Positions 53,930 to 63,948 of a stretch of DNA of 64,000 nucleotides are shown here, piece by piece. The translations under genes and the position numbers were made by a program. The stretch's first letter is position 1, and every line of letters begins with the position of its first letter. The stretch is taken from contig JAWNGF010000010.1 of NCBI GenBank assembly GCA_037039685.1, positions 1,240,001-1,304,000 on the forward strand, in the 5' to 3' direction. The notes beneath the pieces are model-generated. The model was not told the origin of the DNA, made no database searches, and saw nothing but the letters and a program-made list of their open reading frames with translations. The stretch is from Ceratobasidium sp. AG-K. Its lineage: Eukaryota; Basidiomycota; Agaricomycetes; Cantharellales; Ceratobasidiaceae.

Positions 53930-54684
53930 TGGCTTCCCCGAGATGTTGATTTGGATGTGAAGGGTGCTAGACGCTAAGCTTTTGCTTTATATACTCCTTA
54001 TCTGATCTTATCAGTTATCAACAGCCTTGGGCGGGCGTGATAGCGACAGTGTATAACAGAATAAGGCTGTATTTAGCTGACTAAAGCCGCTATGACCCGA
54101 AAGAGGATAACGATTGGGTTCACTGACAGCGTATAGCGACGTGGGACTACTGGTCTATATCAAGTATAGCTCTTCGTCCGTTGTACTATGCCCGTTTTCC
54201 CATGTACGTTCTATCTACTTGGTGGAAAAGCAGGAGCTTTAAGGCTGATGCTTTTAAAAGGCTTGACCTAATGTCCCAACTTGGGTCAATTAGGTGTATA
54301 AAGGTTAAGGGGTTTGACTTAGACAAGTCTTAGAACCCAAGGAGTAGTGATAGTAAGAGGATTTGATTGAGCAAGTCCTAGTGGAGAGGAGGTCAAGCCT
54401 TGTCATTAACTGGCTTGACCTCTGGGTTTATATACATGAGGGGTCAAGGCCACGTCATCATCTATCAGTGTGGGAAAGCCGAGTACAACCAATGATAAGC
54501 AAGATAAGAGAGATGACTTGACATTCTGGAAGTGCTGGAAGCATCACCAATATCAAATGAAAAGACAAATACATCACATGATACAAGTTAAGCGCCAGAG
54601 GACATTTGTACCAAAAAAGGAAAGTGTTCGGAAAAAAAGATATAAAATCAGAATAAAATGTCTGAGCTTAGTCAGCTCATGACA
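53930..54684 (-). mobile_element. B1: 5' part (leader and 5' LTR)
   Basis: Leader 53930-54271 continues exactly from 29159 after removal of the DNA transposon; primer site 54258-54269. 5' LTR 54272-54684, 413 bp. Outer flank CTGAG belongs to A4 integrase sequence. Confidence 0.92.
54272..54684 (-). repeat. B1 5' LTR
   Basis: 413 bp; markedly more diverged from the B1 3' LTR than the LTR pairs of B2 or B3. Confidence 0.92.
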
Positions 54685-56214
54685 CTGAGGTCCAAAGGGT
54701 CGGACAGCATCATGGTAGTGGTGGATCAATTCTCAAGAATGGCACATTTCATACCCTGCAAGGAATCCCACACACCAAGCAACCTCACAAACCTTTTTGT
54801 CACAAATGTTTGGAACCTACATGGTTTCCCAAAGAGCACAATCTCAGACCAAGGAACTACTTTCAATTCAAAACTAATGAAGGTCATTTACAAGAGAATT
54901 GGAACTAGCCCAAGTTTCAGCACTGCCTACCACCCTCAGACAGATGGGATAACAGAAAGAATCAACCAATGGATGTGTCATGAGCTGACTAAGCTTGGAC
55001 ATTTTATTCTGATTTTATATCTTTTTTTCCGAACACTTTCCTTTTTTGGTACAGATGTCTTCTGGTGCCTAACTTGTATCATGTGACGTATTTGTCTTTT
55101 CATTTGATATTGGTGATTGCTTCCGGAACTTCCAGAAAGTCAAGTCATACTTCTTATCTTGCTTATCATTGGTTGTACTCGGCTTTCTCACACTGATAGT
55201 TGATGACATGGCACTGATCCCTCATGTATATAAACCCAGAGGTCAAGCCAGTTAATGACAAGGCTTGACCTCCTCTCCACTAGGACTTGATCAATCAATC
55301 CTCTTAACTACTACTACTCCTTGGGTTCTAAGACTTGTCTAAGTCGAACCCCTTAACCTTTTATACACCTAATTGACCCAAGTTGGGACAGGATGGAAGG
55401 CTGGCTACAACCTTTTGTCAACCACTGGCAGGACGATTGGGTGGACTTGTTACCAATTGCAGAATTTAGTTATAATCTGCAGAAGCACCATGTAATGGGT
55501 AGTTCCCCTTTCACAATAGTATACGGCAGAGAACCACTGTGGAACATCTCATCAGAAGAAACAACGGTTCCTGAGGCAAACAACATTACAGAAAAATGGC
55601 GTAGCATCCAGGAAAAAGCAATCACATCAATGGAAAGCCAAAGACTCCTGGAAGAAAAGCTGAAAAACAAGTACCAAGAAGGCAAACTAGTATGGCTGTT
55701 GGGAAGGAACATCCAAACAAAAATGCCCTCAAAGAAGCTGGATAACAAAAAGCATGGGCCATTCGTAGTGAAGCAAAAGATAGGATCACACACTTATGAG
55801 CTCATTTTGCCAGCAACAATGAGGGTACACCCTGTATTCCACATTGGCTTGCTTAGCCCTTACAAGGAAGACACAGAATTCAGAAGAAACCAACCCCAAC
55901 CGCTGCCAGTCATAACAGAAGAAGGAGAAGAAGAATATGAAGTAGAAAAGATTCTGGACTGGAAGGAAACAGAGGATGGACTATTTTACAGGGTCAGATG
56001 GAAAGGTTATGGAGACAAAGAAGACACAGAACAAAGGGCAGAAGATTTTGGTCACCTGTCCAAGATCATCAAGGACTTTCTACACCAACACCCCAAGGCT
56101 CCGACACCATCTAACTACAATCCAAAAAAGATAAAAGGGAGGAGGGAACGATCCATAGTGACATCTGCAAAACTTGCTCATACTCATCCTCCAACCATAA
56201 CTTATTTGCTCTAA
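54685..56214 (+). pseudogene. pol: A4 pol, integrase to chromodomain, interrupted
   Basis: 54685-54975 encodes the integrase core (VVVDQFSRMAHFIPCKESHT, SDQGTTFNSKLM, DGITERINQWM). A solo B LTR then intervenes, and 55391-56214 resumes in frame with the integrase C-terminus and chromodomain (EYEVEKILDWKETEDGLFY). Catalytic Arg-rich SDRG has become SDQG. It ends at 56212-56214, upstream of ORF3, so in this copy Pol and ORF3 do not overlap. Confidence 0.88.
54976..55390 (+). mobile_element. solo LTR of family B
   Basis: 415 bp with GGATG duplication (54971-54975 and 55391-55395), inserted in A4 integrase. The ORF that seems to run from B1 LTR into integrase and this LTR is accidental. Confidence 0.94.
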
Positions 56215-56233
56215 ACCTTCATTGCAACTCACA

Positions 56234-56690
56234 ATGCCCGCTGTCACCTGCTCCACTATTGCCAACAACCTCATCCGCATCCTTGAAGGACCAGCCTTCC
56301 AGACCACACGCATCCTGGACTCAAGAGCCGCCCTCTACATCTTCAAGGGGTCCCAGCAGGGTCCTGGGTGCATGCAATTCTGCGTGTCAGACAATGTCCT
56401 CCACTCAGACCCAGGAGAATTCCAATGGGTGGAAAAAAAATGGCCAACCCGGATGCAGCTGCAGCAAAAAGATATATTTGTGTGCCAAGGATGTGCAGCC
56501 TTCCAAGTCTCCAAGGTTGTATTGTTGTCCACTCACATGCTTGGAGTAGTGGAATGGGGCCAAGAAGGGGCCTACAGCAGTGAATGGGTTCCAGGATACA
56601 AGGGGAGGCCACCATCTTTGAGGCCCTGTTGGAATGACATGTGGGATGCAAACTTTGAGAAGGACCTGGCGGACTGGAGGATGGAAAGGG
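56234..56690 (+). pseudogene. A4 ORF3, 5' part
   Basis: From ATG 56234 (MPAVTCSTIANNLIRILEG). About three quarters identical by eye to A2 ORF3, with many Arg-to-Cys, Gln or Trp changes as expected from CpG decay. Cut by B3 after WRMER; continues at 63636. Confidence 0.82.
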
Positions 56691-57103
56691 TGTCATGAGC
56701 TGACTAAGCTCAGACATTTTATTCTGATTTTATATCTTTTTTTCCGAACACTTTCCTTTTTTGGTACAAATGTCCTCTGGCGCTTAACTTGTATCATGTG
56801 ATGTATTTGTCTTTTCATTTGATATTGGTGATGCTTCCGGAACTTCCAGAATGTCGAGTCATCTCTCTTATCTTGCTTATCATTGGTTGTACTCGGCTTT
56901 CCCACACTGATAGATGATGACGTGGCCTTGACCCCTCATGTATATAAACCCAGAGGTCAAGCCAGTTAACGACAAGGCTTGACCTCCTCTCCACTAGGAC
57001 TTGCTCAATCAAATCCTCTTACTATCACTACTCCTTGGGTTCTAAGACTTGTCTAAGTTGAACCCCTTAACCTTTATAAACCTAATTGACCCAAGTTGGG
57101 ACA
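56691..57103 (+). repeat. B3 5' LTR with promoter
   Basis: 413 bp. TATATAAA at 56941-56948; inferred RNA start near 56974. GAGGTCAAGCC (56953-56963) and GGCTTGACCTC form an 11-bp inverted repeat across that start. Confidence 0.94.
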
Positions 57104-57105
57104 TT

Positions 57106-57117
57106 AGGTCAAGCCTT
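57106..57117 (+). promoter_or_regulatory. B3 self-primer binding site
   Basis: AGGTCAAGCCTT, two nucleotides (TT) inside the LTR, exact complement of AAGGCTTGACCT at 56974-56985, which lies 33 bp after the start of the TATA box. Confidence 0.72.
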
Positions 57118-57538
57118 TTAAAAGCATCAGCCTTAAAGCTCCTGCTTTTCCACCAAGTAGATAGAACGTACATGGGAAAACGGGCATAGTACAACGGACG
57201 AAGAGCTATACTTGATATAGACCAGTAGTCCCACGTCGCTATACGCTGTCAGTGAACCCAATCGTTATCCTCTTTCGGGTCATAGTGGCTTTAGTCAGCT
57301 ATATACACCCTTACTCTGTTATACACTGTCACTATCACGCCCGCCCAAGGCTGTTGATAACTGATAAGATCAGATAAGGAGTATATAAAGCAAAAGCTTA
57401 GCGTCTAGCACCCTTCACATCCAAATCAACATCTCGGGGAAGCCAGATCCTCTCAAGCAAAACTGGAAAGTGGTCAGAGCACCACCCAAGTTAACACTCT
57501 CATCCATCAAGAACCACATCAACTTGTTGTTTCCATCA
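57118..57538 (+). other. B3 leader, exon 1
   Basis: About 420 nt of untranslated leader. It contains one ATG (about 57170), opening a five-codon upstream ORF (ATG GGA AAA CGG GCA TAG), and no other start, so scanning ribosomes would pass to the splice-made ATG. Confidence 0.55.
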
Positions 57539-57588
57539 GTACGCACTAAAAAGGAACTAATTAGTAACTAACTAATTAACCTTAAAAG
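57539..57588 (+). other. B3 leader intron that creates a start codon
   Basis: 50 nt: donor GTACGC (fits GTRNGY), branch region TAACTAAC, acceptor AAAAG. Exon 1 ends with A at 57538; exon 2 begins TG at 57589. Confidence 0.66.
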
Positions 57589-58202
57589 TGTTCCCCGCAT
57601 TTTTTAGCCTCTGCGAAGCAGTCTTTAGACTAAAAGATTTCGTACTTGATCTAGACACCAAAGTCAACAAATTAAACAGTCGAATTGAAGTACTAGAAGA
57701 AGATCAAGTCAAACAAGCAGAGGATTTAAGGGTCAAACGTACCAGAAACAAGAAAAACCACCATCAACTCAAAGCCGATTATCAAGCTCTTCATTCAAGG
57801 CTCGAGTTCATCAAAATAAACCTCGACAACACAAACAAGCAACAAGCCAATCAAGATCGTGTCCAAAGCATAAATCTAGCTGACACCAATATCGAAGTCG
57901 AGCGCTTGCAAGAACAAACCTGCGTCTTGATTGAAAATTGCGACCAACTTATTAAAATCCAAGAAAAACACACTCGAAAGGTCAAAAACCTCATCAACAA
58001 CAACAAACGTCAGTGGCGTACTATCGAAACCCTTAAAGACAAAATCAAGGGCAAATACTGTCATCTTGCAGCAGAAGTGCGTATTCCTATTAACCAGGAT
58101 TACCGCCTTCTAAATCACCTTAATACCATTGCACCCAACCCTTTTCAGTGGGACCAAGACCTCAACTCACACAGGAACAACACAGGGAACAGCTTAGACT
58201 AG
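57589..58202 (+). CDS. B3 leader ORF1, coiled-coil protein with splice-made start
   Basis: 204 residues after splicing, with initiator A57538+TG. Long coiled coil (LNSRIEVLEEDQ, IEVERLQEQTCVLIENCDQL, LKDKIKGK), rich in Asn, Gln, Lys and Glu. It ends in the 0 frame 20 codons after the heptamer CCCTTTT (58139-58145). Unspliced RNA has no in-frame ATG here, so only spliced RNA would make it. Conserved in B1 and B2. Confidence 0.67.
58139..58145 (+). promoter_or_regulatory. candidate -1 frameshift heptamer between ORF1 and ORF2
   Basis: Codons AAC CCT TTT give C CCT TTT, an X XXY YYZ match; the -1 frame then reads SVGPRPQL into ORF2. Present in all three B copies. A short AGTGG..CCACT stem follows in B2 but is weaker in B1 and B3. 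Confidence 0.45.
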
Positions 58203-58399
58203 AGTCCCTAACACTCTTTATTGAAGACGTTCATTGCAACTACATATACGAACAGTACGACAAACTAGGAGTAATCAACGCGTTGTTCTTGGAAGACAAA
58301 AATCTTGAATTGGTATTTTTGAGGAGTTTGCGCATCATTAAAGACAGAAGGGTTCGAAGAAGAATCCATGATATTTTGTACGGCCTTGGATCCCAATAA
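58145..58399 (+). CDS. B3 leader ORF2
   Basis: 83-residue frame, -1 to ORF1, opening at a GTG after the heptamer, ending RRIHDILYGLGSQ-TAA. Contains helical LRLESLTLFIEDV and a basic patch KDRRVRRRI. Probably the shifted C-terminus of ORF1. Gag starts 25 nt later. Confidence 0.58.
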   Translation, partial: SVGPRPQLTQEQHREQLRLESLTLFIEDVHCNYIYEQYDKLGVINALFLEDKNLELVFLRSLRIIKDRRVRRRIHDILYGLGSQ

Positions 58400-58423
58400 A
58401 TCTACCTTTTTCCCCACTCCAAT

Positions 58424-59776
58424 ATGTCAAGAGCCCCATCACCTAGTCAAGGGGGATTTAGCCAAATTTCAGCAACATCCGGACCCGATGTAGTTGCACA
58501 TGCAATCAATGCCTTAATAGACAAAGTGCGAAAAATTAACAGTCATATTAATGCCTTAAATGGTATCACCTCTACCCTAGAACAGGGAATTGACAATAAC
58601 GTTGCAGATATCCTTGCAGTTCAAAATCAAACTGCACAAATTGCACCCCTTCACCAATTAATGAATGCAGTGTCTCAGTCACTTGCAAACCTGGGTGCAA
58701 CACCCTCCACCACTGCGTCAACAACCACCCCAGGATACAAACTCAAAATGCATCCCCCAGAAGAATTTTCTGGAGATGTAGACAAATTTGATGAGTTTAA
58801 GTCGCAATGTACTTTGTACATAAATCATACATCCCCACAAGCAACCACAGAACAAAAAATCACTTATATCATAGGTTATTGCAAGGGGCCTGCCTATGTA
58901 TGGATGCAACCTGGAATTGATTTAGACACGGCAAGAAGGGGAGCAACAAATTGGCTACACGACATGGATGAGTTCTGGAATGAAATGCAAGCTAGGTTTG
59001 GCAATGTTCACAAGATCAACTGATATAGACAACTATACAAGAAATTGACCCAGAAGAACTCTGTCCAAGATTATCTACGAGACTTTGTTACTTATTCATT
59101 GGTACTCGGATACACTGATCGAGTACTTCGTGATGATTTCTACGACGGTCTTAAAGATGAAATCAAGATGGCCATGGTGTCACAGAACTTTAAACCCCAT
59201 GAAGCAACAAGGACATTCAACCAAGTTCGCGAAAGAGCCCTGGAAATTGACTCCACAATGAATGCCATTAATGCACCAAAGAAATTGCAAAGCCCACAAA
59301 CCAGCACTTCGAAACAAACTACTTCCAAGACAACCACAAGCACTCCAAACACCTCACTGGGTCAAAGATTCAATGTAAACAATCGTGTCTTTATGTCAAA
59401 ACCTACAGGGGGGGTGCAATACGGCAAAATCTCAAGCATTACCAGAAACGCCAAGGGCCATTCAGTTCCACAGATCTCCTGGGACAATGGGACAAAAGGA
59501 AATGTCCCTTTTGGAGCGATTCAAAAAGACACCCAAACCAGTACCTTCAACGCTCCTATCATTCAAACACTCAAATTGTCCACTCCTGCTAAAGACCCTA
59601 ATGCAATGGATCTTGATGGAAAAGGAAAGGGACCAATGATTTGCTTCACCTGTGGCGGCAAGGGACACTCAGCAAGAGTCTGTCCTTCCAAGAACACAGC
59701 CTCAGGGTTTGAAGCTCAGATTGAAGAAATCTCTTCAGACATCGAATCGGGAAAAGACGTCACCAAGGCTTATTAA
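58424..59776 (+). pseudogene. gag: B3 gag, interrupted by one TGA
   Basis: 450 codons from ATG 58424 (MSRAPSPSQGG). TGA at 59021-59023, the same lesion as B1. After it the frame is open through the knuckle CFTCGGKGHSARVC to KDVTKAY-TAA. Confidence 0.92.
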
Positions 59777-59795
59777 GGAGCCAAGTACTTGGTGA
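59749..59795 (+). promoter_or_regulatory. B3 gag-pol -1 frameshift signal
   Basis: GGGAAAA at 59749-59755 in gag codons TCG GGA AAA. After 4 nt, TCACCAAG (59760-59767) pairs perfectly with CTTGGTGA (59788-59795), 8 bp with a 20-nt loop. The pol frame is open from 59725 (TGA at 59722-59724) into pol. Conserved in B1 (26850-26856) and B2 (35948-35954). Confidence 0.68.
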
Positions 59796-62700
59796 TATAT
59801 TAGCTAGTAATATGGATGAACTAGAAATCATGTCAATATCAAATGAAAACCAATTATACCTTGATTTCACTGCTCATCCACTAGCTATGGCTCCTGATTC
59901 TAAGTCAATTAACAGATCAAAAAAATTCTCTGGACAAGCACTCCTTGATTGCGGCACAACCTCCTGCTTCATCAACCCTTCCCTAGCAAAAGGGGCAAAC
60001 CTTCCCCTTTTCCAACACGAAAAACCAAAGACTCTGCGAGTTATAGACGGGCGAGAAGTTTTGTCTGGAAAAGTCACCCACTATACCAAATTTAAACTTG
60101 TCATGGGAACACATTCCAGCAAAATAGAATGTCATGTCACAAACATTGGAAGACACCCTATCGTACTCGGGATGTCATGGCTCAAGAAACATAACCCACA
60201 AGTTAATTGAAAAAAATAGGACAATTGCATACACAAGCGAATTCTGCTCAAAAAACTGCCTAGAAATCCCATCTACACTCCAAATTGCAGCCGAAACTAC
60301 ATTACCAGAGGAATACAAAGAGTTTGCAGATGTATTCGACGAGTCCAGATTAGAAGAACTCGCACCTCACAGGCCAACTGACATTACACTTGACCTCCTG
60401 CCAGAAGCTAAACTAAAGCACGGCCCTATTTACAAAACATCCCCAGCTGAAGACAAAGAAATGAAGAAAGTACTAGAAACCCTTATCCAAAGAGGACACA
60501 TTCAGATTTCTAAGTCTCCTTTGGCTTCCCCGGTTCTATTTGTCAAAAAACCACATCCAGAAGATCCAAACAACCCAGAGTTACGCTTTTGCGTTGACTA
60601 CAGACATGTGAATTTGCTATGCAAATTCAACACAAGTGGAATACCTCTACTGGACCAATGGTTAAGGGCCCTGGAAGGATTTGTCATTGGCCCCACTCTA
60701 GACTTGGCACAGGGATTCCATCAAACCCAAATAGCAGCAGGCCATGAATGGAAAACAGCATTCAAAACTCAATACGGCATGTATGAATGGAAAGTCATGC
60801 CCTTTGGTCTCAAAAACGCTCCATCAAGCTTCCAGTCCCTAATGAACTCTATATTCAGGGACATTATGGGGGTTTTTTGTACTTGTATACATTGATGATA
60901 TCTTTGTTTTTTCCAAACGAGTCAAAGATCATCCAGGACACGTGAAAGAGGTGCTAAGAAGACTAAGGGAACACAAGTTGATTGCAAAATTGAGGAAATG
61001 CAAGTTCCACCAAACCAAACTGGACTGGGTAGGATTGGTCATTTCCAATAAAGGAATCGAAACGGATCAGGAAAAGGTCACGGCAGCTATGAATTGGAAA
61101 GCACCCAAGAATCTCAAACAAGTTCAAGAGTTCCTAGGATTTGTCAATTTCTATCAAAGATTCATTCAAGACTTCGCTGGCAAAGCCAGACCTCTATATA
61201 ACCTACTTAAGAAGGATCAAAAGTGGCAGTGGACAAGCAAAGAACAAGAGGCCATGAATGCACTAAAAGAAGCTCTTAAGGTGGCACCTGTAATGATGCA
61301 GCCCAATCAAAATAAGGAATTTTTCCTTGAGACAGATGCATCGGGATTTGCCACAGGAGCAGTTTTATCTCAGAAGGATGAAGAAGGGAAATTACACCCT
61401 GTAGCTTTTCTTTCTAAATCACTAAATCCGGCTGAACAAAACTACGACATTTTCAACAAAGAACTATTGGCAATCATTAGAGCCTTCAAAGAATGGTGGC
61501 ACTCACTTCAAGGCACAGAAAAAGCCATTCAAGTGATAACAGATCACAAAAATTTGGAATACTTCTCATCATCCAAACAATTGAACCAACGCCAAATCCG
61601 CTGGATGAATTTCTTGGTGGACTTCAACTTCCAAATCTTGTACAGGCCAGGAAACCAAAACAAAAAAGCAGACATTCTCTTGAGGCGATATGACCTAGAA
61701 CCTTTGGGGGGGGTAGAGAACCAAGTTCTCCTCAAACCAGACATTTTTATTTCAGCTATTACCCCTGACCAGGAAATTAACGATCTAATCAGAGAAGCAA
61801 TCCTCGAAGATCCCAGATTAGAGGAAGCCCACAATAAGCTGAGAAACGGAGAAAAAGTCAAAGATTGGGAATACAGAGAAGGACTCCTAATGTTCAAAGG
61901 AAAGATCTTTGTCCCCAAGGATGAAACCGTCAGAAACCTGATATTGGAATCGCGCCATGACAATATTACAGCTGGGCATCCTGGACAAGCAAGAACATTG
62001 GAATTGGTCTCAAGAACTTACTACTGGCCAACCATGAAGAAATTTGTCAACTCTTATGTGTCACACTGCGAAACATGCATTCAAGTTAAATCATCAAACC
62101 AACTCCCCACAGGACTACTGCGTCCTTTACATATTCCTGAGAGACCTTGGGAAGAGATCTCCTACGACATGATTGTAGGGCTCCCAGAATCAGAAGGATA
62201 TGACGCAATCTTGACAGTAGTAGATTGGTTCTCCAAGATGGCACACTATCTCCCTTGCAAATCAACGGCCACAGCAGTAGACATAGCCAATATCTTTGTT
62301 GCAAACATTTGGAAACTTCACGGCACCCCAAAAGCAACAGTCTCAGATAGAGGATCCACTTTCAACTCAAAGTTCATTAGACATCTGTACAAACAGTTGG
62401 ACGTAAAACCTACCTTCAGCACAGCCTACCATCCAAGGACAGACGGACAGTCAGAACGGGCAAACCAAGTCGTTGAAATCTTTATCAGGGCTTTTGTCAA
62501 CCATAGGCAAAACGACTGGGTGGCCCTGCTCCCTATGGCAGAATTTGCTTACAACAATGGAATCCAAGCATCCACTGGCAAAACCCCTTTCCAAATCTGC
62601 CAGGGTTTCAACCCTAGAATGAACATTGGGGAAGAATCAGACTATACTGTTCCTGAAGCTGATGCCCATGCGGAATTCCTGTTGAAAGGATACAACAAAG

Positions 62701-63212
62701 TCAAAGCCGCCCTCATTCTAGCAAATCAGTCCTATAAACACTACTTTGATAAAGGAGCCAAAGAACCAGAAGAGATAAACCTGGGAGATAAAGTCTGGCT
62801 TAATCATCAGAACATTTCCACAGACAGACCTTCAGTAAAACTCTCCCACAAAGTTTTAGGCCCTTACAAAGTAATGGAAAAAGTAGGGACTCATGCCTTT
62901 AGACTGGAATTACCAAAATCAATGAAGATTCATCCTGTCTTCCACGTCATGCTGCTCAAGAAATACCACTCTGATCCCCACAGCCGCGAACCCGCTCAAC
63001 CACCCCCTATTGTCACACAAGAAGGAGAAGAAGAGTGGGAAGTCAAAGAGATCCTTAATTCCAAGAAAATCCACCGTCAACTCCACTATTACGTCAAGTG
63101 GAAAGGATACTCTCATGCAGACAACTCTTGGCAATCAAAGGAAGATCTCAAGAACGCTCCTGAACTGGTTGATAAATTTCACAAACTCCACCCCACCGCG
63201 CCAGGCCCTTAG
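59755..63212 (+). pseudogene. pol: B3 pol, nonsense codon and frameshifts
   Basis: Protease LLDCGTTSCFINPS, then a TGG-to-TGA change at 60208-60210 together with one extra A just after it. A second shift, one extra T in the run at 60873-60878, falls before YIDD and is shared with B1. From 60942 the frame is open to the end: RT thumb, RNase H TDASGFATGAVL, integrase (HHCC, SDRGSTFNS, DGQSERANQ), chromodomain EEWEVKEIL..YVKWKGYSHADNSW, ending HPTAPGP-TAG. The polypurine tract AGGAGGGGGTAA follows at once. Confidence 0.92.
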
Positions 63213-63222
63213 GAGGGGGTAA

Positions 63223-63635
63223 TGTCATGAGCTGACTAAGCTCAGACATTTTATTCTGATTTTATATCTTTTTTTCCGAACACTTTCCTTTTTTGGTACA
63301 AATGTCCTCTGGCGCTTAACTTGTATCATGTGATGTATTTGTCTTTTCATTTGATATTGGTGATGCTTCCGGAACTTCCAGAATGTCGAGTCATATCTCT
63401 TATCTTGCTTATCATTGGTTGTACTCGGCTTTCCCACACTGATAGATGATGACGTGGCCTTGACCCCTCATGTATATAAACCCAGAGGTCAAGCCGGTTA
63501 ACAACAAGGCTTGACCTCCTCTCCACTAGGACTTGCTCAATCAAATCCTCTTACTATCACTACTCCTTGGGTTCTAAGACTTGTCTAAGTCGAACCCCTT
63601 AACCTTTATACACCTAATTGACCCAAGTCGGGACA
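63223..63635 (+). repeat. B3 3' LTR
   Basis: 413 bp, followed by AATGG. Confidence 0.94.
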
Positions 63636-63948
63636 AATGGGACGCTACCAGAGGGAAGGGTTTGAATGGAAGCCATACTGGTGGCAGGAGGAGGACGTGG
63701 ATGTGTCGCAATGGAAGGAGGTGGAAGGTGATGCACATATGTGGGATAAGGATTTTGTGGAAGAGCAGGAGAGGGTTTTGGATTGGTCAAAGGCAGACTG
63801 GACAAAGCCGGAGGTATGAGAGGCATGGGAAGATTTCTGCGATGAGCTGGGGAACACAGTGTTCAACCCCATTGACTTGACCATCAAGGAGGACAAGGGC
63901 CTGGAAGAGCATTTACTCGCCAAAAGCAAAGCTTGCGAGATCCAGTGA
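63636..63948 (+). pseudogene. A4 ORF3, 3' part with premature TGA
   Basis: Continues ORF3 after B3 (GRYQREGFEWKPYWW..QERVLDWSKADW). A TGA at 63817-63819 replaces the Trp codon of ETWEEW; the frame then continues through FNPIDLTI to TGA at 63946-63948. The acidic, Trp-rich character is kept. Confidence 0.82.

Larger units (their letters stand above)
56691..63635 (+). mobile_element. B3: full-length family B element inserted in A4 ORF3
   Basis: 6,945 bp. Left flank AAGGG, right flank AATGG; AAGGG restores the ORF3 codons (MERGRYQ), so the right copy has one later substitution. LTRs differ at about six positions. Defective in gag and pol; shares two lesions with B1. Confidence 0.95.

Noticed and set aside
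54658..55086. A 142-residue ORF starting in a B LTR and running through integrase
   Set aside because: Its first residues come from the B1 LTR and its last from the solo B LTR; only the middle is genuine A4 integrase.
57588..57590. GTG as the real start codon of family B ORF1
   Set aside because: Non-ATG initiation is possible but the GTG spans a good acceptor, and splicing supplies an exact ATG in the same frame in all three copies.
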